NCBI GenBank assembly: GCA_037178625.1
Contig: CM074144.1
Location: 1,550,001-1,614,000 of the forward strand
DNA length: 64,000 nt
Reading direction: 5' to 3'
Origin: Skeletonema tropicum
Taxonomy: Eukaryota > Bacillariophyta > Thalassiosirophyceae > Thalassiosirales > Thalassiosiraceae
Position numbers and translations under genes: made by a program. Shown piece by piece: positions 28,986 to 40,311 of this stretch. Under the pieces are notes generated by a model. The model was not told the DNA's origin. It searched no databases and saw only the letters and a program-made list of their open reading frames with translations. Positions within the stretch are counted from its first letter, which is position 1; every line of letters begins with the position of its first letter.

Positions 28986-30383
28986 ATGCCCTTGCACAGT
29001 AAACATCCAGCCACGCACATGTATGGGAGCGTAAATTATTGCAAGACGTACATTAGTGGCGTCGTTGTCAAGGCATTTGATAGCAGAAAAGAAAATGCAA
29101 GGAATGCACAATGGAGTCTCATTGTGCAATGGGATATTCCGGGTCAACCAAGAAAAGAATACACAACTCTACGACAACACACAAAACTCGGTCCTATCCC
29201 ACATGGGGCAAATCCTACATCATCCTTCACCTACGCAGACTCGCTCAATGTACGTGACAGCCAAGCCGTGCGGGGGTCGACCACCTACATGCCTGATGCG
29301 ATGGGAGTTGCCCTCAATTCATCAGCTGCTACTTCTCAACAGGTTCAGTTGACAGGGGGCGGAAATTTAGGCAGCAATAATCATAGTACATCTGGAGTCT
29401 CAGCGGGCACGGGAGCAACCACCGGCCAAAATAATTCGGAAGAGAGGACAACGGGAGAGAATACAAACACTCTTTCTAATAGCAGCGATATATCCACCGC
29501 ATCACCCATGGGACCGCTCCTAGCCGCCACAGCAAATGTTACCACAGTGTCTACAACCGCTCCCGATGGCGTCCCAGCAACTGCTAACACCTCACAACAA
29601 CAGTCGCGACGTCGATCATCCAGCGGCCGTCAGCAACAACCACCACATGATCTTGTAAACAATCCAATTACAGTTGAGTATGAAAGTGGCACTAAGCACA
29701 AAGTTGTCGCGATGAGACCGAATCCAGGTGGACGGAAATGGTTTGTAGCGGATAAAGATTGTGTCACAGGCGATATTACCAACGGGCCTCCTGTCATTAG
29801 TTGGTGTCAGAAAGGTCCTCTTGGCGAGAAAGTTTGCCCCGATAATCCACATTTCAATGGGGATACACGGAAGGTGGGCCGGTTGGAAGCATTACTGCTC
29901 ATGTGGCCGCCAAAGCATCTTGAGTTGGTTGTAGAGCTAACGAACAAAAATCTCACAGCAGCCAGAAAGCCGGAAATGACCAAGCAGGAGTTGTTAAAGT
30001 GGTTGGGATTGTGCCTCCTCATTACAAGACTCGACTACTTCGGAAGTAGGCGTGATCTATGGGATAAGCCCAAGTCATATTCGAAGTATGTACCCGCTCC
30101 CGACTTCAAAAAGACAGGCATGTCACGTCATAGATTTGAGGAGATTTGGTCTAACATCCAATGGTCGAAGCAGCCAGAGACAAGACCTGATGGAATGAGT
30201 GATTCTGAGTGGCGATGGATGATGATTGATGACTTTGTGGCGCATTTCAACAAATACAGGGCCGAATCATTCACACCTGGTGGTTCAAATTGCAACAAGT
30301 ATTGGTACTGCCTTCCGTGCAAAGGAAGGAAGTGCAATGGGTGGTTGGAGCACCTTGAATGGCACAAGCAGAATGATGCATAG
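28986..30383 (+). pseudogene. PiggyBac-like transposase, truncated before the catalytic core
   Basis: A 465-residue open frame. The N-terminal part (AFDSRKENARNAQWSLIVQWD) is followed by a Ser/Thr-rich linker. From about 300 the sequence follows the piggyBac (DDE_Tnp_1_7-like) N-terminal domain: PPKHLELVVELTNKNL, MTKQELLKWLGLCLLITRL near 332, DLWDKPKS, GMSRHRFEEIWSNIQW near 377, and MIDDFVAHFNKYRAESFTPG. At that point family members continue into the DDE catalytic region; here the frame instead reads GSNCNKYWYCLPCKGRKCNG and stops. The first catalytic Asp and everything after it are therefore missing. An upstream Pro/Ala-rich coding-like frame (28860-29000) suggests the true N-terminus lies earlier. 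Not active as a transposase; the remaining protein could be domesticated or dead. Confidence 0.7.
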
Positions 30384-31148
30384 ATAGCAACTATATCATG
30401 CTTTTGATAGATAATACATAGTAGAGAATTACATTACATACCCAGCTTTGTTCCTACACGCAAGACCAGGCCGTAGCCCACCATAAAACACCCTACGGGT
30501 CGCCTACATATTATCATGTGCTGTCGGCATATCGATTTTGAACTTCAAAAATTCAATTTACCTACTACTTCACTACAGATAAAAGGTGGCATCGACACAA
30601 TATGACACCATGATATTGCTGTGATAGATGGTCCATACCAAGGTTGAAACGTCTACAACACCATTTTTGTCATGTGCATCGGTGTGGATGAGTAGAAGCG
30701 GAAAACACGAAATGTCGTCCCAGGACGACTTTCGGACGCGTCCTGGGACACGTGACATTGGCGTCTGGACACTAGGCACGTGAGAACGGCGGCAGCAGGA
30801 TCTTCTAGCGTATTCAGTCTGCGTAGGAACTAGTATTTTCGAGTTGAATATTCAACTCAAAAAATTCAACTCAAAAAATTGAATTCGTCGCATGGGCAAA
30901 AAGCTCGAAATTAGTGCGTGAAAAGGTGCTTTTTGGACCTTCTTGCAAACATTTTGGACGAAATTCAATTCGTCTACAGGGAGGGCTACGTGGGATCCCA
31001 GTACGGTCGAGGCGTGCAACTCGAGTTGAATTTCGGGGTGAATCCAACGTCATAGTGCTCGAAAACTGACTCTCAAGAGTCCTCGTGCGGTGAAGGCTTA
31101 CCTTTCTGAGATGCGCAAATCTTCGCCGCACTAGTTTTCCACCGTGTA
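30384..31148. other. Spacer with AT-centred palindromes
   Basis: No gene supported. The perfect 18-bp palindrome GAGTTGAATATTCAACTC (30841-30858) is followed by further CAACTCAAAAAATT repeats. The core TTGAATATTCAA is the same as in the terminal repeats of the 51989-56661 transposon. Confidence 0.6.
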
Positions 31149-33575
31149 CTAGCCCCCCTTCGAGCCAATGGCGACTACGGAGACGATGGCAACGGCTCGA
31201 TCTCCATCATCACCGCCTTCGTTGATGATAACAGCAATGTCATTCCTCTTGTGGACCTAGATTTCTTCTTCACCAAGCTCAAACAATTAGCCCTCCCCAG
31301 AGGATGCCGCCTCAACTCCTTCAAAACTCGCATCCTCACTTCTACGAATGGCTCATCACCCATACCATCCCTCCGCCACACCAACCCAGCCCCTGCCGAG
31401 TCCCTCCAACAAATCATCAACACCTACTCCATCTCCAAAGCTTCCAACCCCACCAACCCACCTGTTCCCGTTGAAGTTGAACTAGTCGAAGGCTTCCGCC
31501 TCCTCGGAGCCCCGGTAGGATCCGCCAAGTTTGCACGAGAGTTCTGCTATGAACGTGTTGCTGCTGCGACTGTCGATTCCCACAACCTCACTTCCTCTGT
31601 GTCCAACCTCCAAACTCGTCTTCGCCTCTTCGTCCAATGTACCATACACAAACTGACGCACCTCCTCGGCTAGACGTCCTCCACCACCTACCCCTCGACT
31701 ACGACATGTCAGGCCTCAACTGGGAAGGTTGGGAAGGACCTCTCATTGACGCCACCAACTACCTCATGTCCAATTTCTTCAAGCAACTCCTGAACCTCGA
31801 CTCTTTCCTTTTCCTCCCATTCCCATCCCCCACTCCTTGTTCATCGCCCAAGGAGGCATCCCATCCGGTGGACTTGGACTCTACAGACCAGGAGCGAGAG
31901 CTATCCCCGTCCCCCACTTCGTCCTCACCATGGCCAAAGCAACCAACGTTGCTGGGCAAGGCATCCATTTTCACGCAGAAGTTCCAAACTACCACTACCA
32001 CCTTCCTTCTTCCATCAGCTCCTTGTACAACCTTGCCTCCAACCCGTCCTCCCTCACTCTCCAACGATTCCAACACGCCCTCCCAACAATAGCGTCCTTT
32101 GCAGTCTCCCACCGTGTCCCTAGCGACCAACTTGTTGATCACCTCCTCACCCGCACATCCATCAATAGCGCATGACACCGTCTCAGGCTTTACACCAACT
32201 GCACCACCACCAACCTGATCTACAATGAGACTCCCATACACCTCCGCCACATCCTGCCGGGAGTACTTTCTTCACACATGTCCTACCCCCTCATCCACAT
32301 GTCTCGCAAACTTTAAGGCATCAGCTCAGCAACTTCGATTTCTCCATCAAACGCAAACTCTTGTCCTCTCCATCTACCATCCTGCCTCAGCTCCAGTCTG
32401 TAAATGCGGCACTACCCATGACGTCTATGGCCATCATCACTTCCGTTGCACCCGCATCAGCAAGAAAGCCGCCCATAACTACAACTACATCAATGAATAC
32501 GGCCTGCAACCAGCCCTCCAACAAGTCATTCCCACGGCTGGGATCATCACTGCCTTATCCATTGTCCACAAACCGAAGCTCCTCATAACATTGCCCAACA
32601 CCCCCTTCTCCGGCTCTACGACATCGAGTACCAGCCCTGTCACACACTCGGGGACTCCAACCTCACACCGTCCCAATTTGCCGTTTGCGGAGCTGACATC
32701 ACTATCGACCATTGCCCTGATCCTGATCCTCCCTCTACCCCTGCCTTTGAAGACATTTCATCATACAGCCAATGCTGAACGATGTCTACAAGCCGCAGAG
32801 AAGAGGAAGTTCACGACAATGGGAAGTAGTCCTGTCACCACCAATACAATGTCAAGAGAAGACGTTCTTCAAACCCTCCACGTAGACGCCAAACACAAAC
32901 ACCTTTAAATGTGGGCAATATGTCCCTACGGCGGCGAGGGTCCAATGCTCCGCAGAATCTTTTTCGGTGACGATCCGATTCGGATTGGACCACTCTCTTT
33001 TCCGCCAACTGGCCCCAAGCTGCAAAGATGTACCTCGACTCCCTCCAAAGTTCGGCCCCACATGGCATCATCCCTCTCGCAAACTCCTCCTGGTCCTCAT
33101 CCAAACCAGCTGACCAGAAATTTTATGGTCATTCCTAAACCTACATGGCACCCACTGTTGGAACCCTGGAAGATGGCTATCTCCGACACGCTCCTCTGCC
33201 GAGGATTCCTAGGAGAAAGCCTACTGGCTGTCGCAACGACAGTCGCACCAGCCCTTGACAGCACCGAGATCGAGGTGGTGGTTGAAGTGGAGATCTTGGA
33301 GATCTTTCACCACCACCTGGCAAGTTCCTGCTACGGTTCGCCACTCTAGTAATGTAGCCATTAAATCGTAGCTCACCTGTTGGTTCACTGCCTCTTTTGT
33401 GCTGTCTTCATCACCCACCCCCAAAATCCACTTCCTCCAGCAGTTTGGCCTTGCTTGCGCTCCACATCCGTCGACCAATTCCTGCCCAGCAGGCACCACA
33501 GGCGTCTTCGGGACCAGCCCGAGCTCCTCCTGGTTTAAGTTCACCTTTTCTACTGGCACTCTAGTGCCTAGGGAG
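31149..33575 (+). mobile_element. 5'-truncated, decayed non-LTR retroelement (reverse transcriptase remnant)
   Basis: It begins in the middle of a reverse transcriptase: the catalytic motif C reads ITAFVDDNSNV at about 31200-31230, preceded by an open frame to 31149. Then come LKQLALPRGCRLNSFKTRIL (motif D), GFRLLGAPVGSAKF (motif E), and a thumb with CTIHKLTHLL. Frame changes follow at about 31650 and 31840, with GIPSGGLGLYRPGARAIP readable in a third frame and a zinc-type motif CKCGTTHDVYGHHHFRC at about 32395-32450. The 3' end (33050-33575) is shared with the fragment at 15290-15580. Codon use is C-rich compared with neighbours. The same family supplies the element at 43285-45759. Confidence 0.75.
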
Positions 33576-35040
33576 TAGCAACTAAAATAATCTATCTATC
33601 TACCTAATATATTACCCACTTGAGCGAGGAACACTAACCGTAATGCAGCCCAAAATGGGAGCAAAAATGGCACTTTCCAGCACATTAGTATAGAGGGTTC
33701 CAGTGGACTTACAGCTAGTGCCAGCACAATAAAATTTGGCTAATACCATCGCCTAAAATGTTTGAGTTCATATTTGGCCACTACAGTGCCATAAGTGCCT
33801 TTGGTAGGGCATGGCATGATCATGATCGACGTGTTTTTGACTTCAACAAAATTGGCTGATTTTTTACTCCCAAATGGGAGCAAAAAAAATGAACTAATTC
33901 CTACGTGCAATTTCTACGGGACCTCTGTTACTCTGCCTCTTTCCCCTCCTGCCTCCAATTCTGGTCTCAACAGGATGTTCTCCATGATGACCTCTGCTCC
34001 TACACCCCTAACGCCACACACGAAACGGATACACCTATGGTGCGATTATTATCCCAAAGCTAATATCATTGGCTGTTTAATTCCGGTAGGGCTTGCTATG
34101 AATCGTTGTCTATAAAGAGAAATAATACTCACCATTAGGTGCATAAAATCATCATATTACACTTAATTATACTCTACTTTGGCCATGTCAGGAGTGATAC
34201 ACTTCATAATACGCTTCCATTTCACTCAATACACATACATAACGGTTTTGGGGCATCTTTGGCTACTTGAAATGATTAATTGCTCTCTGTTTTCTTGATT
34301 ATGTGCCCTCTGGTGATTGTTATGAACTTACTTCTCTGACATAGTGTTTGGGGGAGGTATGTGTCATTATCTGCCAGGAATATCACACCATTTGCCACTT
34401 ATTATGTGGTTGGGACGAGGGTTGATGTTTTTTGACTTCAATGCATTGATTGTTGCTCCACACACAGCGGCCAAGTGGGTGATCGGCATGCTCTCCATAC
34501 ACATGCCGCTGCGCAGCGAATGCGTGATGTTCTCAATTCACTGTGCAATGCAGCGGCCACCAAGTCACCATTACTTCGGCATGGGTATATTTAACGTCCT
34601 AATCTAAGTTGAAAAATATTGTATCATCACTTTCAAATCATACTGATTTTTTTATTCAAATCGCCTCGTCAGCCGCCCACCGACACCGATGCAACTGATT
34701 TGACACCCCTACAATCTCGGCGAGTGGATGGAATGTGGCCAACCCAAGTTGCAGATGCACTCTAAACTAACCAAATGGAATAATATTGGTCTTTGAACGG
34801 AGGGGATCGGCGTAGTATTGGTGTAGTAATGGCTACACTCCGCCGAGACGATTTTTGCTCCCAAATGGGAGCAAAAAAATTTGAGGTGGGAGCGCGGTTG
34901 GAGGCAAAATCGATTTTTGCTCCCAAATGGGAGTAAAAATTGCATTACGGCTTACGGCTATATAACTTGCAGTAAGTTTGATGTTCGCTTCGGGTGTGCG
35001 AACCCCAATTTATCTGTAAATAAATGGCAAATATGTACCG
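33576..35040. other. Intergenic region with hairpin repeats
   Basis: Three copies of an almost perfect hairpin built on GCTCCCAAATGGGAGC flanked by T and A runs (33861-33886, 34852-34877, 34914-34939) and a partial one at 33647. A CTAT microsatellite lies near 33594. Short open frames, including one at 34344-34607, have no convincing features. Confidence 0.6.
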
Positions 35041-35042
35041 TA

Positions 35043-35524
35043 CGGCTGGGTTCAAATAACACCATGTAAACTGGGGGACCACTTTTCAACATGTTCTCGT
35101 AGGAATATTTTCTTGCCTTTTTTACCGTTCCATGGGCCAGCATCAGTACTATGGAACTGTAACTCAGGAAAACTTTTTTCATGCATTTCTGACTATGAAA
35201 AGTGGTCCCCCGATTTTTTTATCATATTGAAGCATTTGTGGGAATCACCAGTTTTAGGAATTAGATGAGACAGATCGAGTACCGGGTCCAAAATCCAATT
35301 AATTCCTACGTACAATAGTTTTCTTCGAGAAAGTCATCACTCAAAATGAGCTAAACCATGGTAAAATACCCTCTCCTACAGCCGCCAATAACACCACAAC
35401 TACTAGTCTTACAGGCCCGGACGAAACAGATATCACATCCTGTTGGTCCATAGGATCTCATTGATACCTCACTCGTTGTCTAATTCCCAGATTTCAATTC
35501 AAAAGTGCTATTTGAACCCAGCCG
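35043..35524. mobile_element. 482-bp MITE with TA duplication
   Basis: Terminal inverted repeats CGGCTGGGTTCAAATA (35043-35058) and its complement (35509-35524) are flanked by TA on both sides (35041-35042, 35525-35526), the signature of Tc1/mariner-type insertion. A second inverted pair lies inside (GGGGGACCACTTTTC near 35076 and its complement near 35200). There is no coding capacity. It splits a dispersed repeat whose unsplit copy is at 22885-23040. Confidence 0.8.
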
Positions 35525-35784
35525 TACAGTAGACTCTTGCATTTGTACGGCTTTCGAGATGCGAACTCACCTAAGAACACTTACTATTTCTACATAAGAA
35601 CCAGCCAAGCATTTTGCGATGATACATATGATAGCATGCACGCAGGGCTCTCTAGAGAGAGAGAGAGAAGTGTAGTTGGCGATTATTTGATATAGGGTTA
35701 ACGTTTATCTTACACTGCAGATCGCCAGGTGTCGGCGATGTACTAACTCCTAAAACCGAGGGCAAATAATAAATAAGCCTTGCG

Positions 35785-37450
35785 ACCAACGACTGCAAGC
35801 AGAGTCAAGCTCTCCCTCTCTCTCTAGAGCTCTAGAGAAGTGTAACGATTGAATTGGATAGGGTTAACGTTAACACTCCAGATCGCCAGGTTAGGTGTCG
35901 GCGATGTGGTGTGTTTTGCAAAAGGTGTCAAACCTGACTGACAAGAAAATACTGAATTCCTACGTTATTGTGTCCCTAATCTCTGCATATGTACTTATTT
36001 CACGACCAGGCAATAAAGTAAAACCCGGAAAGTTAGCACAGAAATAACCTAAAGCCCCACATACATTGAAGGGAAACGAAAGTTGAAACGTTAGCTTGTC
36101 GGTTCCCTCGCTGGTAGAGGAATATTTGTCAGATTAGATATGTAGATGAATGCTTGTCGATTCCTTCAGCTGGTAGATGAACAATACATAAATGCTACAG
36201 CTGCATAAGCATAAACAGTTGCAGTAGAAAACTGATCAATTCTATTCCACTTCCACCTCTTCCAATATCAACATAGGTTCTACCTCAATTATCAATCATT
36301 ACAATGAAGATCAAGATGTTCATCAAACGCAAATACTCCGGAGACGACAACTGTGGACGCAGCTTTAAAGTGAAAGTCGATTCTCAAGCTCAAGCCTCCC
36401 TTCCACCTTCACGTTCTCAGGCCACAGCTCAAGCCGACAAGGACGAGAAAAGGAAAGTCATTGATATCAAGAATCTTAACCTTAACGAGCAAGGCCGCAA
36501 GAACCTCAAGGGACACGACGCGTTTCTGTACTACTCTATTTTTACTGCCGCGCAAGATGCCAAGATGCATAGTAATAGTAAAGAAGAGCTTCAGATTCAA
36601 ACCCCTCTTCAGGATGGCAGCCAGTCGCAGTCGTCAAATGATTCGAATCCAACCGCCGCGGCCACAACCACGACAACGTCCACAATGATAGAAAGGAAAA
36701 GCCGCATCTCGTGCGAGTGCCACCCCGACTTGCTACTTGACAGCCTCTTGGATGATGGGTCGGATTATTCTGTAGAAGAGAAGGACGAGGACAGTGTTGT
36801 TGATCCCATCGTGAAGCTTATGTACAGCATGACGATGAGTAAAGGCTCTAAGTAAGGCACGACCACGTCATCAATCACCAATCATTAGCACGAGGCAACA
36901 TTGCATTTCAAAGCATACACTTGGTATTGAGCGAGGTACTCCAAAAACGTTTAGGATTAGAATTTTAAGATTAGTAGAAGTAACTCCACCAATACTTGTG
37001 CATGATTATCAATGCGTGGTGAACTAAAACGATGTGTTGACTCCAAGTGTGATGCTAATATGTTAATGTTAATGATCCAGCAAAGGAATACTTCCCATTT
37101 TCCTCTTAGATCTTCAATGATGCGACCAACACCAACATCAACACCAACACCAACACCAACACCAACATCAACATCAACATCAACATCAACATCAACATGT
37201 TCAGCAAAATGGATTGCACGAGTGGTAACAATGGTTCAAGACAGCTCCCCAACCTTTCAACTAGTCGTGATTCCCATGGTGCTGCCACCACCCTGATGGG
37301 ACAGTAGACAGTATGTGTAGGTTCTTGTTATGTTGTGGATCGCATCCAGAATCTTCTGAGGTATTTGATGTCACCCCACGGAAGAACGTGTGGACTTGGT
37401 GGGTATCTCTTTCAGCAACCAATGTAATTACTTTGTCTGCATTGTTCATT
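35785..37450 (+). repeat. Segmental duplication (partner at 18790-20515)
   Basis: Carries copy 3 of the unknown gene with the same 5' hairpin, GTTAACGTTAAC palindrome and 3' flank. The downstream microsatellite of ACCAAC/ATCAAC units is expanded here (37126-37198, about 12 units) against about 4-5 units at 20255-20280. Confidence 0.9.
36304..36855 (+). CDS. Unknown protein family, copy 3
   Basis: A 183-residue protein, almost identical to the one at 19433 from MKIKMFIKRKYSG to KLMYSMTMSKGSK. The only notable change is loss of two residues in the N-terminal Cys cluster (DDNCGRSFK instead of DDNCGCGRSFK), an in-frame 6-bp deletion. Preservation of the frame in two of three copies supports a real gene. 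Function unknown; no membrane or signal sequence seen. Confidence 0.6.
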   Translation: MKIKMFIKRKYSGDDNCGRSFKVKVDSQAQASLPPSRSQATAQADKDEKRKVIDIKNLNLNEQGRKNLKGHDAFLYYSIFTAAQDAKMHSNSKEELQIQTPLQDGSQSQSSNDSNPTAAATTTTTSTMIERKSRISCECHPDLLLDSLLDDGSDYSVEEKDEDSVVDPIVKLMYSMTMSKGSK

Positions 37451-37915
37451 TTCTTTTTATGATCTTGCCGTGAACATTGCCGCCGGGGCAGGCTTGCAAT
37501 TTGATTACATCACGGGAACCATTATATAAAAGTAAAAGAGCAGAGTGCTAATGCTATGTCTATGTAGATGTAGTCTACATAGACATAGATGTAGAGGTAG
37601 AGGTCATTTTGTAATAGAGTTTTACCCTCAGCTTTTTTTGCACGGTGGTAGAGCAATATATGAATAAGGAAGCTACTTGCGGAAAAGGTTGAAGGTAACG
37701 CACATATTGATGTAGTATCAGACATTGCCATAGAGGTATGTGGCTATCTACTGCATGCAGCGCTTGTGCGTCGTCTCGTCTGTGGATTCTTTGCTTAAAA
37801 GTTACGTGTCTTAAATGTTTGGCTATTTTAACCAACACACATCGTCGGTTCAAAAAGCGCAAAAAACACGCTTGCCGCTGCTCTTGATTGCTCGCTGCTT
37901 GCCAGCTCACACGAC
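37451..37915. other. Spacer upstream of the S9 peptidase
   Basis: Contains an imperfect inverted repeat around ATGTCTATGTAGATGTAG/CTACATAGACATAGATG (37553-37590), able to form a hairpin. No gene supported. Confidence 0.5.
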
Positions 37916-40252
37916 ATGCACTATTTTCTTGCTTACACGCCGAGACGCGGTATCATCATTCTAATGAGAGCTATGCCGAACGTTCTCTTCACTGCTATTG
38001 TTGTCCTGGCTGGGGCTGGCGTGGCATCTGCCTTCCTTCCCGCCGCTCTCTCATCTCAAAAAACATCCTCAGTCGGCAGCTTTCAAAACAATCATCATCT
38101 TTCCTCCCTCGTGCTCTCAATGGAGACATCCAAACGCACCACATCCGAAGAACTCATCCCACGCGAGATCCTCTTTGGTAATCCCGAGAACACATCTCCG
38201 TTACTTTCACCAGATGGGAATCACTTGGCCTATCTCGCTCCATCTCCTGATGGTGTGATGAATATATTTATCAAATCCAACTTTTCATCATCCGACAAGA
38301 ATGATGATGCGGAGGAGTTTGTACCAGGTCGAATGATCACCAATTCACCCAAGCGTGCCATCCGTTCCTTGGCATGGGCGTATGATTCCTCCACTATCTT
38401 CTTCATGCAAGATGATGATGGAGATGAAAACTTTCACTTGTTTGCAGTTGATAATGCCATAGCAGAAAATGAAGATGATGAAGACATTATTCCAACAGCA
38501 AGAGATCTCACACCAGGAAAAGATGTCAAGGCTCAAAACATATTCACGAATTATCGTTATCCTGATCAGATACTTGTGGGCACCAATCAACGTAATCCAA
38601 AGGTGTTTGATATGTATCGCTGCTATTATAAGACTGGTGAATTGATACTGGACACAATTAATCCGGGAGATGTGATTGGATGGAAGGTGGAGGATGAGTC
38701 GTTTGAGGTTCGAGCTGCTACGGTGCGGAATTCGGCTGATTCAAGTACCACTGTTCGTATTCGAAGCAAAGCTGGTTCGATTGATAATGACAGTGAAAAT
38801 GGTAGTGAAGAGGGCACTGAATGGAGAGATGTATTCCATTATCCTTATGGCGAGGAGGGAGGACTGATTAATTTCTGTCCCGATGATGGTAAAACAGGTT
38901 ACATTACGAGTAGTTTGGGGAGGGAGACCACTGCGTTGTTAAAGGTTGATATGACTACGGGAGAGACAATTGAAGAGATTTACAGCAATGAGAAGGCCAA
39001 CGTTGGTGGAATCACTCTGCAACGTGATACCAAGGAATTGAGAGCCATTACTTACAATTATGCACGAACCGAGCGTGTGTTCTACGATGACGAGTTGAAG
39101 AAGGATTACGACTTTTTAATGTCGACTGCACCCGATTCTGAGACTGAAATTGGTGTTGCGAGTAGATCTCTTGATGAAATGAAGTGGGTGGTGTCCTACT
39201 TCTCTTCGAGTGGACCAACATCTTATGTTATTTATGACAAGATGCAACAAACTGTCACGCCACTATTTGTGTCGAATCCCAAATTGCTTCCTTACAAATT
39301 TGCACCAATGGAAATAGTCGAAATTCCTGCACGGGACGGTTTGCCACTAGTTGGTTATTTAACTCGAGCAGTAGAGAAGGGGGGGCCACCAACTCCACTC
39401 ATACTTCTTGTGCATGGAGGGCCGTGGGCACGAGATTACTGGGGATTCAATCCTAGAGCCCAGTGGTTCGCAAACAGAGGATATGCTACTCTACAAGTGA
39501 ATTTTCGTGGATCGACTGGATATGGGAAGACATTTCTTCATAAAGGAGACAAGCAATGGGGAGTTGGGGATATGCAGCACGATCTGACTGACTCGGTTGA
39601 ATATGCTATCCGTGAAGGTATTGCTGACAAGGACAAGATATGTAGTAAGTCATTCACTGTGTCGAAATGATCTTGTTATGCTATGCTCGTAAACTCACAA
39701 TAACTGCACGCTGTTCCAGTATACGGTGGGTCATATGGTGGGTACGCCTGTCTAGCCGGTCTAACGTTCACTCCAGATCTATACAAATGTGGCGTCGACA
39801 TCGTAGGCCCTTCTAATATCAAGACGCTTCTTGATTCTATCCCGGATTATTGGGCACCTCTTCGGAATGGCATGCTGCTAAAGATTGGAGATGTCGACAA
39901 CGATGAAAAGTTTAACAAGAAGATCTCACCACTATTCCATGTGGATAAAATCAAAGCCCCATTACTGATCGGTCAGGGTGCGAACGATCCGAGAGTGAAA
40001 CAAGCTGAGGCTGATCAAATTGCTTTCAGTATGTCTGAGAAAGGTATTCCAGTTGAGTATGTCTTATACCCAGATGAGGGACACGGATTTGCAAGACCAG
40101 AGAATAGGATCGATTTTAATGGCAGAGTAGAAGATTTCTTGGCGAAGCATTTAGGAGGGAGGGCAGAAGAGTTTGAAGAAGTTGAAGGAGCAACTGCTCG
40201 TTTTCCGTTGCTGGAAAAGGAGGGCAATAAAGTAGAGGAAGTCGCTTCCTAG
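37916..40252 (+). CDS. Plastid-directed S9 family serine peptidase (acylaminoacyl/dipeptidyl peptidase-like)
   Basis: Two exons, 37916-39644 and 39720-40252, joined by a 75-bp GT-AG intron (codon ...tgt a|ta tac) give 753 residues. The N-terminus, probably from the internal MRAMPNVLF, is a signal peptide ending [10 protein letters not shown], a diatom plastid-targeting motif. After a transit-like region comes a beta-propeller ([41 protein letters not shown]) and then an alpha/beta hydrolase: [23 protein letters not shown], nucleophile Ser581 in YGGSYGGYA (right after the intron), Asp666 in GANDPRV and His698 in DEGHGF. The set and spacing fit S9C-type peptidases that remove acyl-amino acids or dipeptides. 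It would act in plastid protein turnover (inferred from targeting). Its 3' end was duplicated together with the RING gene (relic at 41805-41962). Confidence 0.88.
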
Positions 40253-40311
40253 ATCTGAATGCAAGAAAGGAAGAATGTGTTGCATTAATTAATAAATATT
40301 CTCAGCTTAAT

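Noticed and set aside
34344..34607. 87-codon open frame as a membrane peptide gene
   Set aside because: Lies in repeat-rich DNA, has no recognisable features, and no paralogue keeps the frame.
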